Assembly: GCF_017875275.1 (NCBI RefSeq)
Contig: NZ_JAGGML010000001.1
Span: 186,001 to 250,000, forward strand
Reading direction: 5' to 3'
Length of the DNA: 64,000 bases
From: Xanthobacter flavus
Lineage (GTDB): Bacteria > Pseudomonadota > Alphaproteobacteria > Rhizobiales > Xanthobacteraceae
Part shown: positions 1 to 9,003 of the stretch, in pieces
Layout: every line of letters begins with the position of its first letter
Numbering within the stretch: the stretch's first letter is position 1
The notes under the pieces: model-generated
The model's input: only the letters and a program-made list of their open reading frames with translations
Databases searched by the model: none
What the model was told of the DNA's origin: nothing
Program-made: the position numbers and the translations under genes

Positions 1-1
1 C

Positions 2-325
2 GGCCATGCGGTGCGCGCCCCGGTGCTCAACGCCTCGCTCACCGACTGCGTGTTCGAGCTCAACCGCGAGACCACGGCGGACGAGGTGAACGCGTTGTTC
101 GCCAAGGCCGCCGCGGGTGCGCTCAACGGTATCCTCGGCTTCGAGCCGCGCCCTTTGGTGTCGGCGGACTACGCCCGCGACACCCGCTCCGCAATCGTTG
201 ATGGGCCGTCCACCCTCGTCACCGACGGCACCTTGCTCAAGGTCTATGCCTGGTACGATAACGAGATGGGCTATGCCTGCCGCATGGTGGACCTTGCCTG
301 CCACCTCGAACGCGTGGGGCTGTGA
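2..325 (+). CDS. ArsJ-associated glyceraldehyde-3-phosphate dehydrogenase, C-terminal part
   Basis: The reading frame enters from the left edge, so only about the last 107 residues are visible. They match the C-terminal catalytic domain of type I GAPDH: the WYDNEMGY block, the KVYAWYD strand and the closing [11 protein letters not shown] helix are diagnostic. The catalytic Cys lies outside the window. The stop is one base from the arsJ start, so the two genes are translationally linked. In known arsJ operons this GAPDH converts glyceraldehyde-3-phosphate and arsenate to 1-arseno-3-phosphoglycerate, which ArsJ exports. That role is inferred here from linkage; the fragment alone cannot be told from a glycolytic GAPDH. 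Confidence 0.9.
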   Translation, partial: GHAVRAPVLNASLTDCVFELNRETTADEVNALFAKAAAGALNGILGFEPRPLVSADYARDTRSAIVDGPSTLVTDGTLLKVYAWYDNEMGYACRMVDLACHLERVGL

Positions 326-326
326 G

Positions 327-1601
327 ATGGCGGCGTCATCCTCCGCGGGCCTGCGCAACTACGCCATCGTCACCGCGGCCTATTGGGGCTTCACGCTGAC
401 CGACGGCGCCTTGCGCATGCTGGTGCTGTTCACCTTCTTCAAGCTCGGCTACTCGCCCTTCACCCTCGCCTTCCTGTTCTTGCTCTACGAGGCGGCGGGC
501 ATCGGGGCGAACTTCATCGGCGGCTGGCTCGCCGCCCGCTTCGGCATCACCCGTATGCTGACAGTCGGGCTCACGACCCAGATCGCCGGCTTCCTGCTGC
601 TCTCCGCCATGTCGCCCACCTGGGAAACGGCCGTTCTTGTTGCCTGGGTGGTGGCGGCGCAGGGCGTGTGCGGCGTGGCGAAGGACCTCACCAAGACCGC
701 CTCCAAGTCCGCCATCAAGGTGACGGAGGCCGAGGCCAAGGGTAACGCCGAGGGGCGCCTGTTTCGCTGGGTGGCGTGGTTCACCGGTTCCAAGAATGCC
801 ATGAAGGGCTTCGGCTTCTTTCTTGGCGGCGTGCTCCTGGAGGCGTTCGGCTTTCGCTTGTCGCTGTGGCTCATGGCTGCCGTGCTGGCGCTGGTGCTTC
901 TCGGCGTGCTGCTGTCCCTGCCGCCTATGATGGGCAAGGCCAAGGCGAGTAGTTCGGCAAGAGAATTGTTCGGCAAGAGCCGGGGTGTGAACCTGCTCGC
1001 TGCTGCCCGCGTCGCCTTGTTCGGCGCGCGGGACGTGTGGTTCGTGGTGGGCGTGCCGGTCTTCCTCTATGGGATGGGCTGGACCTTTCCCATGGTGGGC
1101 GGCTTCCTCGCGCTGTGGACCATCGGCTACGGCATCGTGCAGGCATCCGCGCCCGCCGTGGTGAGCCGCAGCCCGGACGGCCTGTCCAAGGAAGTGCCAG
1201 CGGCGCGCTGGTGGGCGCTCGGCCTCGCTCTGGTGCCGGTGGCCATCGCCGTGCTCCTCGCCGTGACACCCCTGCGGCCGGACATCATCGTCGTGATCGG
1301 GCTCGCCATCTTCGGCGCCGCCTTCGCCGTGAACTCCTCCCTGCATTCCTACCTGATCCTGGCCTATGCCGGATCGGAGAAGGCAGCCGAGGACGTCGGC
1401 TTCTATTATGCCGCGAACGCCGCCGGGCGCTTCGCCGGAACCCTCCTCAGCGGCCTGCTCTACCAGGTGGGGGGCATCACGACCTGCCTCGCCGGCTCCG
1501 CCGTCATGCTCGGCATCTGCTGGCTCACCACCCTGCTGCTGCCGACCCACGCCAGCGCCCTGGAGAAGGCCAGGCCCGGCAGTGCCCTGCCGAGCAGTTG
1601 A
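327..1601 (+). CDS. arsJ: ArsJ organoarsenical (1-arseno-3-phosphoglycerate) efflux transporter
   Basis: This 424-residue protein is almost entirely hydrophobic, with about 12 predicted membrane segments of MFS type. The start NYAIVTAAYWGFTLTDGALR and the loop GVAKDLTKTASKSAIK are typical of ArsJ. The ATG at 327 was chosen because it follows the GAPDH stop by one base; a longer frame opening upstream lies inside the GAPDH gene. ArsJ exports the unstable arseno-sugar phosphate made by the linked GAPDH, which breaks down outside and releases arsenate, a net arsenate resistance route that needs no reduction. The next gene (phnD) follows after 71 bases and may share the transcript. Confidence 0.93.
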   Translation: MAASSSAGLRNYAIVTAAYWGFTLTDGALRMLVLFTFFKLGYSPFTLAFLFLLYEAAGIGANFIGGWLAARFGITRMLTVGLTTQIAGFLLLSAMSPTWETAVLVAWVVAAQGVCGVAKDLTKTASKSAIKVTEAEAKGNAEGRLFRWVAWFTGSKNAMKGFGFFLGGVLLEAFGFRLSLWLMAAVLALVLLGVLLSLPPMMGKAKASSSARELFGKSRGVNLLAAARVALFGARDVWFVVGVPVFLYGMGWTFPMVGGFLALWTIGYGIVQASAPAVVSRSPDGLSKEVPAARWWALGLALVPVAIAVLLAVTPLRPDIIVVIGLAIFGAAFAVNSSLHSYLILAYAGSEKAAEDVGFYYAANAAGRFAGTLLSGLLYQVGGITTCLAGSAVMLGICWLTTLLLPTHASALEKARPGSALPSS

Positions 1602-1672
1602 GCCGGCCGCATCGTAGTCGGTGCGTCACACAACAGTCGTACTGAAGATGCGATCCAATCGGAGATGAAGCC

Positions 1673-2641
1673 ATGTCGCTCCTGCGCTCCCTGACCTGTG
1701 CCGCCATGCTCGCGGCGACCATGCTGGCGCCGTCCTTTGCCCAGGCCGAATTCAAGCTCGACCCGCGCTTTTCCGACACCAATGGCGACATGGTGGCCGA
1801 TACCCCGTCGGACCCGGCGAAGCAGCTCGACCCCGACACCCTCATCTTCGCCTATACCCCGGTGGAGGACCCCGCAGTCTATGCGAAGGTGTGGGCCGAA
1901 TTCCTCGACCATCTCGCCAAGGTGACGGGCAAGAAGGTGCAGTTCTTCCCCGTGCAGTCCAATGCCGCGCAGCTGGAAGCCATGCGCGCCGGGCGCCTGC
2001 ATGTGGCCGGCTTCAACACCGGCTCCAATCCCATCGCCGTCGCCTGCTCCGGCTTCGTGCCGTTCGCCATGATGGCCTCCAAGGACGGTGCCTACGGCTA
2101 CGAGATGGAGATCATCACCTATCCCGGCTCCGGCATCACCAAGGTCGAGGACATCAAGGGGAAGAAGATGGCCTTCACCTCGGAGACCTCCAATTCCGGC
2201 TACAAGGCGCCGTCCGCGCTGCTGCGCTCGCAGTTCGGCATGGAGGCGGGCAAGGATTACGAACCCGCCTTCTCCGGCAAGCACGACAATTCCATCATCG
2301 GCGTCGCCAACGAGGATTATCCGGCAGCGGCCGTCGCCAATTCGGTGATGAAGCGCATGATCGCCCGCGGCGTGATCAAACCCGAGCAGGTGGTGACGAT
2401 CTACAAGTCGCAGACCTTCCCCACCACCGGCTATGGCTATGCCTACAATCTGAAGCCCGAGCTCGCCGCCAAGGTGAAAGAGGCGTTCTTCAGCTTCAAT
2501 TGGGATGGCACCGGCCTGCAGAAGGAGTTCAAGTCCGCCGAGCCGCCGCAGGAGAAGTTCATCCCCATCACCTTCAAGGACACCTGGGCGGTGGTGCGGC
2601 AGATCGACGACGCCATGGGCGTCAGCTACACCTGCAAATAG
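1673..2641 (+). CDS. phnD: PhnD-type periplasmic substrate-binding protein of a phosphonate/phosphate-class ABC importer
   Basis: The 322-residue product begins with a Sec signal peptide (hydrophobic core about residues 6-22, cleavage near SFAQA). The mature part has the PhnD/PtxB fold signatures: LIFAYTPVEDP near the start, the motif FNTGSNPIAVACSGFVPFA and GSGITKVEDIKGKKMAF. The RBS GGAGATGAAGCC precedes the ATG. PhnD family proteins bind oxyanions or organophosphorus compounds (phosphonates, phosphite, phosphate). Its place between arsJ and arsC suggests a link with arsenate stress, for example selective phosphate-type uptake when ordinary phosphate import would admit arsenate. The ligand cannot be read from sequence. 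Confidence 0.88.
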   Translation: MSLLRSLTCAAMLAATMLAPSFAQAEFKLDPRFSDTNGDMVADTPSDPAKQLDPDTLIFAYTPVEDPAVYAKVWAEFLDHLAKVTGKKVQFFPVQSNAAQLEAMRAGRLHVAGFNTGSNPIAVACSGFVPFAMMASKDGAYGYEMEIITYPGSGITKVEDIKGKKMAFTSETSNSGYKAPSALLRSQFGMEAGKDYEPAFSGKHDNSIIGVANEDYPAAAVANSVMKRMIARGVIKPEQVVTIYKSQTFPTTGYGYAYNLKPELAAKVKEAFFSFNWDGTGLQKEFKSAEPPQEKFIPITFKDTWAVVRQIDDAMGVSYTCK

Positions 2642-2678
2642 GCTCCGGCGGTAGGCCCGGCATGAGTGAGACTGCGGG

Positions 2679-3533
2679 ATGCTGACCATCGCCGGCCTGT
2701 CGAAGCGTTATGCCAAGGGGGACAAGGCCCTCGACGATGTCTCGCTCGGCATCCCCGCCGGCCAGGTGGTGGGCCTGATCGGTCCGTCGGGGGCAGGCAA
2801 GTCCACCCTCATCCGCTGCATGAACCGGCTGGTGGAGCCCACGTCCGGCTCCATCCGCCTCGGCGACACCGAGATCACCCGCCTCGGAGGCATGGGCCTG
2901 CGGCGCGCGCGGCGGCGCATGGGCATGATCTTCCAGGAATATGCCCTGGTGGAGCGCCTCACGGTGATGGAGAACGTGCTCTCCGGCCGGCTCGGATACG
3001 TGGGCTTCTGGCGCGCCTTCCTGCGCCGGTTTCCCCAGGCCGACGTTGACCGGGCCTTCGCCGTGCTCGACCGCGTTGGCCTGATGGATCACGTGGACAA
3101 GAGGGCGGACGAGCTGTCCGGCGGCCAGCGCCAGCGCGTCGGCATCGCCCGCGCTCTGGTGCAGGAGCCGGACATCATGCTAGTGGACGAGCCCACCGCC
3201 AGCCTCGACCCCAAGACCTCGCGCCAGATCATGCGCCTCATCGTCGAGGTGTGCGCCGAGCGCCGGCTCGCCGCCATCGTCAACATCCACGACGTGGCGC
3301 TGGCGCAGATGTTCGTCCAGCGCATCATCGGCCTCAAGGCCGGGCGCACCGTGTTCGACGGCCCTCCGGAGGCACTCGACACCGATGTGCTCACCGCCAT
3401 CTATGGCGAGGAGGACTGGTCGCGCACCATCCGCGAGGCGGAGGATGATGCGGTGGAAGAAGCCGCCGCCGAGGATGCGGTCCGTGTCCTGCGGGTCCAG
3501 GCCACGCCATCCGCCGTGGCGAGGACGCTGTGA
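2679..3533 (+). CDS. phnC: PhnC-type ATP-binding subunit
   Basis: This 284-residue ABC ATPase shows Walker [10 protein letters not shown] (about residues 35-43), the Q-loop region [13 protein letters not shown], the signature [15 protein letters not shown], Walker [14 protein letters not shown] and the switch His in VNIHDVALA. The overall pattern, including [11 protein letters not shown] and ENVLSGRLG, is that of PhnC. The C-terminus is extended by an acidic and alanine-rich tail of about 35 residues ([16 protein letters not shown]). It follows phnD after 37 bases, and its stop overlaps the GTG start of the first permease. It energises the importer formed with the two PhnE-like permeases. Confidence 0.92.
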   Translation: MLTIAGLSKRYAKGDKALDDVSLGIPAGQVVGLIGPSGAGKSTLIRCMNRLVEPTSGSIRLGDTEITRLGGMGLRRARRRMGMIFQEYALVERLTVMENVLSGRLGYVGFWRAFLRRFPQADVDRAFAVLDRVGLMDHVDKRADELSGGQRQRVGIARALVQEPDIMLVDEPTASLDPKTSRQIMRLIVEVCAERRLAAIVNIHDVALAQMFVQRIIGLKAGRTVFDGPPEALDTDVLTAIYGEEDWSRTIREAEDDAVEEAAAEDAVRVLRVQATPSAVARTL

Positions 3534-4336
3534 GCGCTGTGTCCGTTCCGGCGCACCGCTGGCGGCCGCCGCCGCTCGTCGCCAATCCCTGGCTGCGCTA
3601 TGCACTCATCGGCGGCGCGGCGCTCTATCTGGCGCTCGCCCTCGGCAGCGTCGAGGTCAACTGGGCACGCCTGTCGGACGGCTGGGCGCGCGGGTTGCGC
3701 TTCATCTCCGGCTTCCTGGAGCCGAACTTCTCCCGGCGCTGGGACGACATCATCCAGGGCATGATCGAGAGCCTGACCATGACGGTGACCTCCACCGTGG
3801 TGGGCATCGCCATCTCGGTTCCCATCGGCATCGGCGCCGCCCGCAACGTGGTGCCGCGCGGGGTCTATTTCGCTTGCCGGGCCATCATCGCCGTGTCGCG
3901 GTCCCTGCAGGAGATCATCGTCGCCATATTGCTGGTGGCCATGGTGGGCTTCGGGCCGTTCGCGGGCTTCCTCACCCTGTCGTTCGCCACCATCGGCTTC
4001 CTCTCCAAGCTGCTGGCCGAGGACATCGAGGACATCGACCCCGCCCCTGTGGAGGCGATCCGCGCCACCGGGGCGCCCTGGCCATCGCTGATCGCCTTTG
4101 GGGTGCTGCCGCAGGTGGCGCCGCGCCTCCTCGGGCTTTCGCTCTACCGGCTCGACATCAATTTCCGCGAATCCGCGGTGGTGGGCATCGTCGGCGCGGG
4201 CGGCATCGGTGCCACGCTCAACACCGCTATCGATCGTTACGAGTTCGACAGCGCCGCCGCCATCCTCATCCTCATCATCGCCATCGTGATGGCGAGCGAA
4301 TATGTCTCCGGCCTCGTGCGCGGGCCGGTGAAATAA
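3530..4336 (+). CDS. phnE: PhnE-type permease subunit 1
   Basis: The 268-residue inner-membrane protein has about six hydrophobic helices. The permease coupling motif [21 protein letters not shown] follows the usual EAA-loop pattern that docks the ATPase. The GTG start at 3530 overlaps the phnC stop (GTGA). [21 protein letters not shown] near the C-terminus is characteristic of PhnE. Two different permease genes in tandem imply a heterodimeric channel, as in other phnCDEE operons. Confidence 0.91.
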   Translation: MSAVSVPAHRWRPPPLVANPWLRYALIGGAALYLALALGSVEVNWARLSDGWARGLRFISGFLEPNFSRRWDDIIQGMIESLTMTVTSTVVGIAISVPIGIGAARNVVPRGVYFACRAIIAVSRSLQEIIVAILLVAMVGFGPFAGFLTLSFATIGFLSKLLAEDIEDIDPAPVEAIRATGAPWPSLIAFGVLPQVAPRLLGLSLYRLDINFRESAVVGIVGAGGIGATLNTAIDRYEFDSAAAILILIIAIVMASEYVSGLVRGPVK

Positions 4337-5154
4337 TGCCGGTCATAGCCCTCCCCGAAGGCCGCCGGTCCTGGCAACGGCGCACTTCGCGCGGCCAGAT
4401 CGCCGTGTGGTTCGGCTGGCTTCTCGCCGTGGCCTTCACCGTGTTCTGCTGGCGGGTGATGACGGAAGGCACCATCTGGGCCTTCGTCTGGGATGCCCCC
4501 ACCCAGGCCGCCGACATCGGCGCGCGCATGGTCCCGCCGCGCTGGTCCTATTTCCCGGCACTGCTCAAGCCGCTTTGGGACACGCTCAACATTGCCACCC
4601 TCGGCACGCTCATCGCCATCGTGCTGTCGGTGCCGGTGGCCTTCCTCGCGGCACGCAACACCACGCCTAGCGCCGCCTTCGTGCGGCCGCTGGCGCTGTT
4701 CGTCATCGTCGCCTCGCGCTCCATTAATTCCATCATCTGGGCGCTGCTGCTGGTGGCGATCCTGGGTCCGGGCGTGCTGGCCGGCATCATCGCCATCGCG
4801 CTCAGGTCCATCGGCTTCATCGGCAAGCTGCTCTACGAGGCCATCGAGGAAATCGACGAGAGCCAGGTGGAGGCGATCCGCGCTACCGGCGCCTCGGGCG
4901 CCCAGACCCTCGCCTACGGGATCGTGCCGCAGATCATGCCCGCCTTCGCCGGCATCAGCGTGTTTCGCTGGGACATCAACATCCGCGAATCCACGGTGCT
5001 CGGCCTGGTTGGCGCGGGCGGGATAGGACTCAACCTGGAAAGCTCGCTCAATACGCTGGCGTGGCCGCAGGTGACGCTGATCCTCATGGTGATCCTCGCC
5101 ACCGTGGTGGTGAGCGAATGGGTGTCCGCCAAGGTCCGCCACGCCATCATCTGA
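4336..5154 (+). CDS. phnE: PhnE-type permease subunit 2
   Basis: The ATG shares its first base with the previous stop (TAATG at 4334-4338), giving 272 residues. It is clearly paralogous to the upstream permease: it carries [21 protein letters not shown] in the coupling loop and FRWDINIRESTVLGLVGAGG near the end. The first about 70 residues hold an extra membrane helix and a periplasmic stretch absent from a minimal PhnE. It would pair with the first permease. The next gene, arsC, starts 17 bases downstream, so importer and arsenate reductase look co-transcribed. Confidence 0.91.
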   Translation: MPVIALPEGRRSWQRRTSRGQIAVWFGWLLAVAFTVFCWRVMTEGTIWAFVWDAPTQAADIGARMVPPRWSYFPALLKPLWDTLNIATLGTLIAIVLSVPVAFLAARNTTPSAAFVRPLALFVIVASRSINSIIWALLLVAILGPGVLAGIIAIALRSIGFIGKLLYEAIEEIDESQVEAIRATGASGAQTLAYGIVPQIMPAFAGISVFRWDINIRESTVLGLVGAGGIGLNLESSLNTLAWPQVTLILMVILATVVVSEWVSAKVRHAII

Positions 5155-5171
5155 TCTTCGGAGCCTGAACG

Positions 5172-5606
5172 ATGACTGAGCATTCCCTTGTCACCATCTG
5201 GCACAATCCGGCCTGCGGCACATCGCGCAACACGCTCGCCCTGATCCGCAACGCCGGTATCGAGCCGACGATCGTCGAATATCTCAAGACCCCGCCCGCG
5301 CGGGAAGAGGTCGCCGCCGCCATCGCCGCGGCGGGCCTCACGGTGCGCGCCGCGACCCGCCAGAAGGGCACACCCTATGCCGAACTCGGCCTCGACGATC
5401 CCGCCCTCACCGACGACACTCTGCTCGATGCCATGATGGCCCACCCCATCCTCATTAACCGGCCGTTCGTCTTCACCCCGCTCGGGGCGCGGCTGTGCCG
5501 GCCGTCGGAAAGGGTCCTGGACATCCTGCCCGCGCCGCAGAAAGGGCCGTTTACGAAGGAGGATGGAGAGGTGGTGATCGATGCCGAGGGACGGCGCGTT
5601 TGCTGA
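5172..5606 (+). CDS. arsC: ArsC arsenate reductase, glutaredoxin-coupled type
   Basis: A 144-residue protein of the normal length for the glutaredoxin-dependent ArsC family. The catalytic cysteine is Cys15 in NPACGTSRNTL, and the anion-binding block HPILINRPFV is intact. It reduces arsenate to arsenite in the cytoplasm using glutathione and glutaredoxin. Arsenite would then need an exporter: no ArsB or Acr3 is visible in the window, so the MFS protein at 7606-8904 or a gene outside must do this. The C-terminus ends in GRRVC, an extra Cys of unknown role. Confidence 0.93.
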   Translation: MTEHSLVTIWHNPACGTSRNTLALIRNAGIEPTIVEYLKTPPAREEVAAAIAAAGLTVRAATRQKGTPYAELGLDDPALTDDTLLDAMMAHPILINRPFVFTPLGARLCRPSERVLDILPAPQKGPFTKEDGEVVIDAEGRRVC

Positions 5607-5638
5607 CGCGGGGAGCGCTTTCAAGTATGCCTTGATGA

Positions 5639-5665
5639 TTGACACATTGATGATCGATGTATAGC
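5639..5665 (+). promoter_or_regulatory. Candidate promoter with dyad upstream of the PadR gene
   Basis: A TTGACA hexamer (5639-5644) and TATAGC (5660-5665) are separated by 15 bases, and those 15 bases form an imperfect palindrome, CATTGATGATCGATG (6 of 7 arm positions pair around a central G). The location directly before the PadR gene fits an autoregulated operator-promoter. If this -10 is used, transcription would start within a few bases of the ATG at 5674, giving a near-leaderless message. Confidence 0.4.
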
Positions 5666-5673
5666 CTTCCTGC

Positions 5674-6132
5674 ATGTCTCGAACCTCTCCATCGGCCACC
5701 CCATCCGTTCCGCCGTCGCCCGCCCCGGTGCCGAAGCCCGGGCCCGATTTCCTGAGCCGTGCCTACTGGAACGGCACCATCAAGATGAGCCTGTCCAAAT
5801 TCTTCATTCTGTGCGTGCTGCATCAGCGGCCCATGCACGGATACGACGTGGCAAGGGCAGTCGAGGCAACGACGAACGGCTGCTGTTCCCCTGCAGAGGG
5901 CACCATCTATCCGGTGCTGCGGGAGTTCGAGGAGGGCGGATACGTCACCGCTGCAAGCGAGGTGGTCTCGGGCCGCGAGCGCAAGGTCTACACCCTCACG
6001 GACAAGGGCCGCGCCGCCTTCAAGGTGGCGGTGGAGGCCTGGATGGACGTAACGCGCTGTCTGGTCGACGCGGAGAAGATGATCGCCGGCGCGCCGGACA
6101 AAGTCGGGAGCACTCCGGGATGCTGCCCCTGA
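5674..6132 (+). CDS. PadR-family transcriptional regulator, possible arsenic sensor
   Basis: The 152-residue protein has a proline-rich N-terminal stretch (residues 8-24), then a PadR winged helix: LSKFFILCVLHQRPMHGYDV, EGTIYPVLREFEEGGYV and RKVYTLTDKG. Unusual for PadR are vicinal cysteines at 70-71 (NGCCSP, just before the recognition helix), Cys129, and Cys150-151 at the very end. Vicinal thiols are the usual ligands of As(III) or Sb(III) in ArsR-type sensors, so this may take the place of ArsR here; no ArsR gene is visible. That is inference. The gene lies between arsC and arsO with a dyad immediately upstream. Confidence 0.82.
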   Translation: MSRTSPSATPSVPPSPAPVPKPGPDFLSRAYWNGTIKMSLSKFFILCVLHQRPMHGYDVARAVEATTNGCCSPAEGTIYPVLREFEEGGYVTAASEVVSGRERKVYTLTDKGRAAFKVAVEAWMDVTRCLVDAEKMIAGAPDKVGSTPGCCP

Positions 6133-6193
6133 CCCGCATTCATTTGCCCTTAAGCATCGCTCGTCAATGGATCGACCATCGGAGTCTCCCGTC

Positions 6194-7609
6194 ATGACCG
6201 GATCGCTACCCGTCGCTATCATCGGAGCCGGCCCCGTGGGGCTTGCCGCCGCGGCGCATCTGCTGGCCCGCGGCCTCGCGCCTCTCGTCTTCGAGCGCGG
6301 CGCCGGCGTCGGCACCTCGCTCAAGGCCTGGGGCCACGTGCGGGTGTTCTCGCCCTGGGGCTACAACATCGACGCGGCCGCCCGCACGCTGCTGGAGGAA
6401 ACCGGCTGGAGCGCGCCGAACCCCAAGGCCCTGCCGCTCGGCGGGGAGATCGTGCGGCACTATCTCGAGCCGCTGGCGGCTCATCCCGCCCTTGCGCCCC
6501 ACCTGCGGTTCGGGGCACAGGTGAGCGCCATCGCCCGCCACGGCCTCGACAAGATGTCATCCGAGGGGCGCGCGGACACGCCGTTCGCGATCTGCTGGCG
6601 CGACGCGAACGGCGCTGAGCACCGTTCGCTCGCCCGTGCCGTCATCGACGCCTCCGGCACCTGGAGCCAGCCCAACCCCATGGGCGCGGACGGCCTGCCG
6701 GTGCCCGGCGAGGAAGAGGCAGCCGCGCATGTCGCCTATGGCATTCCCGACGTGTCCGGCGCTGAGCGCGAGACCTATTCCGGCCGGCGCGTGCTGGTGG
6801 TGGGCTCCGGCCATTCGGCCATCAATGTGGTGCTCGATCTTCTCCGCCTGCAGGAGGCGGCGCCAACGACCCGCGTCACCTGGGCGCTTCGGCGCAACCG
6901 CATGGAGAAGCTGCTGGGCGGCGGCCTCAACGACGCGCTGCCCGCCCGCGGTGCCCTCGGCCTTGCGGCGACGCAGGCCATCGCCGCCGGCCGGCTCGAT
7001 GTCCTCGCGCCGTTCGCGGCGGAGCGGATTGTCGGCGGCGCGGCGGGGCTGGACGTGTCCGGCCGTCTCGGCACGGAGCCCTGGACCAGGACCGTGGACC
7101 GGATCGTGGTGGCCACCGGCTTTCGCCCCGACCTTGCCGTGCTGCGCGAGGTGCGCGTCGCCCTCGATCCCGCCGTCGAGGCACCGCCGGCCCTCGCGCC
7201 GCTGATCGACCCGAACCTGCATTCGTGCGGCACCGTCCCGCCCCATGGCGCGGCGGAGCTGGCCCACCCCGAGCCGGGCTTCTACATCGTCGGCTCCAAG
7301 TCCTACGGCCGCGCCCCCACCTTCCTGATGGCCACGGGCTATGAGCAGGTCCGCTCCATCGCGGCGGAGATCGCCGGCGATCACGACGCGGCGCGCAGTG
7401 TCCATCTGGTGCTGCCGGAGACCGGCGTCTGCAGCGCCGCACCGGCGACGGCAGGGGCATCCGGCTGTTGTGGTGGGCCTGCGCCTCGGGACGCCGATGC
7501 CTGCTGCGCGGACGATGCCCAGGCCAAGGCGGAAGGCAAGGACGGCTGCGGCTGCGATACCGCCGCGCCGCAGGCCGAGGCGCCACCCCGCCGCGGGACG
7601 GCCGCGTGA
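6194..7609 (+). CDS. arsO: ArsO-like FAD-dependent monooxygenase with Cys-rich tail
   Basis: The 471-residue product has an N-terminal FAD-binding Rossmann motif (VAIIGAGPVGLAAAAHLLA) and a second dinucleotide motif RVLVVGSGHSAINV, the layout of class B-like flavin monooxygenases found in ars operons and called ArsO. ATG 6194 is chosen over 6167 because CGGAG sits about 10 bases upstream. The last 60 residues form a Gly/Ala-rich tail with cysteines at 413, 425-426, 437-438, 452 and 454, including two CC pairs and a CGC, which looks like a metalloid-binding appendage. The substrate is unproven; a role in arsenical oxidation or arsenic sequestration is inferred from context. It overlaps the next gene by four bases. 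Confidence 0.8.
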   Translation: MTGSLPVAIIGAGPVGLAAAAHLLARGLAPLVFERGAGVGTSLKAWGHVRVFSPWGYNIDAAARTLLEETGWSAPNPKALPLGGEIVRHYLEPLAAHPALAPHLRFGAQVSAIARHGLDKMSSEGRADTPFAICWRDANGAEHRSLARAVIDASGTWSQPNPMGADGLPVPGEEEAAAHVAYGIPDVSGAERETYSGRRVLVVGSGHSAINVVLDLLRLQEAAPTTRVTWALRRNRMEKLLGGGLNDALPARGALGLAATQAIAAGRLDVLAPFAAERIVGGAAGLDVSGRLGTEPWTRTVDRIVVATGFRPDLAVLREVRVALDPAVEAPPALAPLIDPNLHSCGTVPPHGAAELAHPEPGFYIVGSKSYGRAPTFLMATGYEQVRSIAAEIAGDHDAARSVHLVLPETGVCSAAPATAGASGCCGGPAPRDADACCADDAQAKAEGKDGCGCDTAAPQAEAPPRRGTAA

Positions 7610-8904
7610 CCAGCGGCCTGAGCGGCGAACTCGCGCAACCGGCGCCAGCGCGCCCGCTTTCCGGCCGCAGCCTGTTCATCACCGGCCTCGGCATTGGCCA
7701 GATCTGCTCCTGGGGATCGCTCTACTACAGCTTTCCCCTGATAGCGGAGGCCATGGAGCGCGACCTCGGCTGGTCGAAGCCGGATCTGTTCGGCGCCGCG
7801 ACGCTCGGCCTCGCCCTCGGGGGCATGGCCGCCTTCCCCGTGGGCGCCGCCGTCGACAAAGGCCACGGCAGGTGGGTGATGGCGGCGGGAGCCGGCCTCG
7901 CCGGCCTCTGCCTCCTTGCCTGGTCGCAGGTGCAGCAGCTCTGGCTGTTCTATAGCCTGATGGCCGCCATCGGCGTCCTCCAGGCGGCAACCCTTTATGA
8001 GCCGGCGTTCGCGGTGGTGGCGCGCAGGACCGGAGCGGCCGGCGCCCGGGCCGGCATTACCGCGCTCACCCTATGGGGCGGATTTGCCTCCACGGTCTTC
8101 ATTCCGCTGATCCAGATCCTGCTGGATCTGGCGGGCTGGCGTGGCGCACTGGTGGCGCTCGGCGCCGTGAACCTCGTGGTGTGCGCGCCGCTCTATGCCG
8201 CGGTGATCCGGCCCGCGGCCGACCACGCGGCATCGCCGGTCCACGCTCTTGCACTGTCGGGAGCGGGCACCCTGCGGCAGGTCATGGGGCGCGTTGCCCG
8301 CCGGCCCACCTTCTGGGCCCTGGCGGTGGCGTTCACCGCCTATGCCGCCACCTTCTCCGCCTTCACCTTCCACCTCTATCCCCTGCTGCTGGAGCGCGGC
8401 TTCACGGCGGGCAGCGTGGTGCTGGCCATGGCCATCATCGGCCCAACCCAGGTGGCGGGTCGGATCGCCGTCTCGGTGTTCGCGCCGCGCGCTCCGGTGC
8501 GACTCATCGGCAGCTGTGCCGTGCTAGCCTTTCCGGTCGCCATACTCGCCTTGGCGTGGCTGCCACCCAGCTTTGCCCTGGTGGCGGCCATCGTGGCGCT
8601 CTACGGCAGCGCCAACGGCATCATGACCATCGTGCGTGGGCTCGCCGTGCCGGAGATGCTGACCCGGCAGGCCTATGGCGCCGTGAACGGCGCGCTGGCG
8701 GCGCCCTCGATGCTCGCCCGCGCTTTGGCACCCGCCGGTGCCGCGCTCCTCTGGGCGCAATCCCAGTCTTACGGCGCGGTCCTCTCTGCCATGGCTGCGG
8801 GAGGCGTCCTGCTGGCGGGCGCCTTCTGGGCCGCAGCAGCCTTTTCGCGGAACGAGGACATGGAGCGCCACGAGAGGGCTCCTTCTATGCCGGACCGCCG
8901 CTAA
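7606..8904 (+). CDS. MFS transporter linked to the arsenic cluster (ArsK-like candidate)
   Basis: Starting from the GTG that overlaps the arsO stop (GTGA), the protein has 432 residues and about 12 hydrophobic helices. The front GQICSWGSLYYSFPL and the loop between helices 2 and 3 are of the oxalate/formate-antiporter-like MFS branch. MFS proteins of this kind occur in alphaproteobacterial ars operons, where one group (ArsK) exports trivalent arsenicals and antimonite. No arsB or acr3 is present in the window, so this is the best candidate for the arsenite exit step, but identity with ArsK is not established from sequence. Confidence 0.75.
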   Translation: MTSGLSGELAQPAPARPLSGRSLFITGLGIGQICSWGSLYYSFPLIAEAMERDLGWSKPDLFGAATLGLALGGMAAFPVGAAVDKGHGRWVMAAGAGLAGLCLLAWSQVQQLWLFYSLMAAIGVLQAATLYEPAFAVVARRTGAAGARAGITALTLWGGFASTVFIPLIQILLDLAGWRGALVALGAVNLVVCAPLYAAVIRPAADHAASPVHALALSGAGTLRQVMGRVARRPTFWALAVAFTAYAATFSAFTFHLYPLLLERGFTAGSVVLAMAIIGPTQVAGRIAVSVFAPRAPVRLIGSCAVLAFPVAILALAWLPPSFALVAAIVALYGSANGIMTIVRGLAVPEMLTRQAYGAVNGALAAPSMLARALAPAGAALLWAQSQSYGAVLSAMAAGGVLLAGAFWAAAAFSRNEDMERHERAPSMPDRR

Positions 8905-9003
8905 GCCCCCGCCGCAACACACCCTTCCTGAAAAGAATTAAAGCGGAACAACGCATCCAACACCATCCGGCTTATCAGCGCTCGGCGGCTCACTGCATAC
9001 GCG

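Noticed and set aside
336-1550. Long minus-strand frame (about 400 codons) opposite arsJ
   Set aside because: Composition is Gly/His/Arg-rich with no domain; it is the antisense image of a high-GC membrane protein gene.
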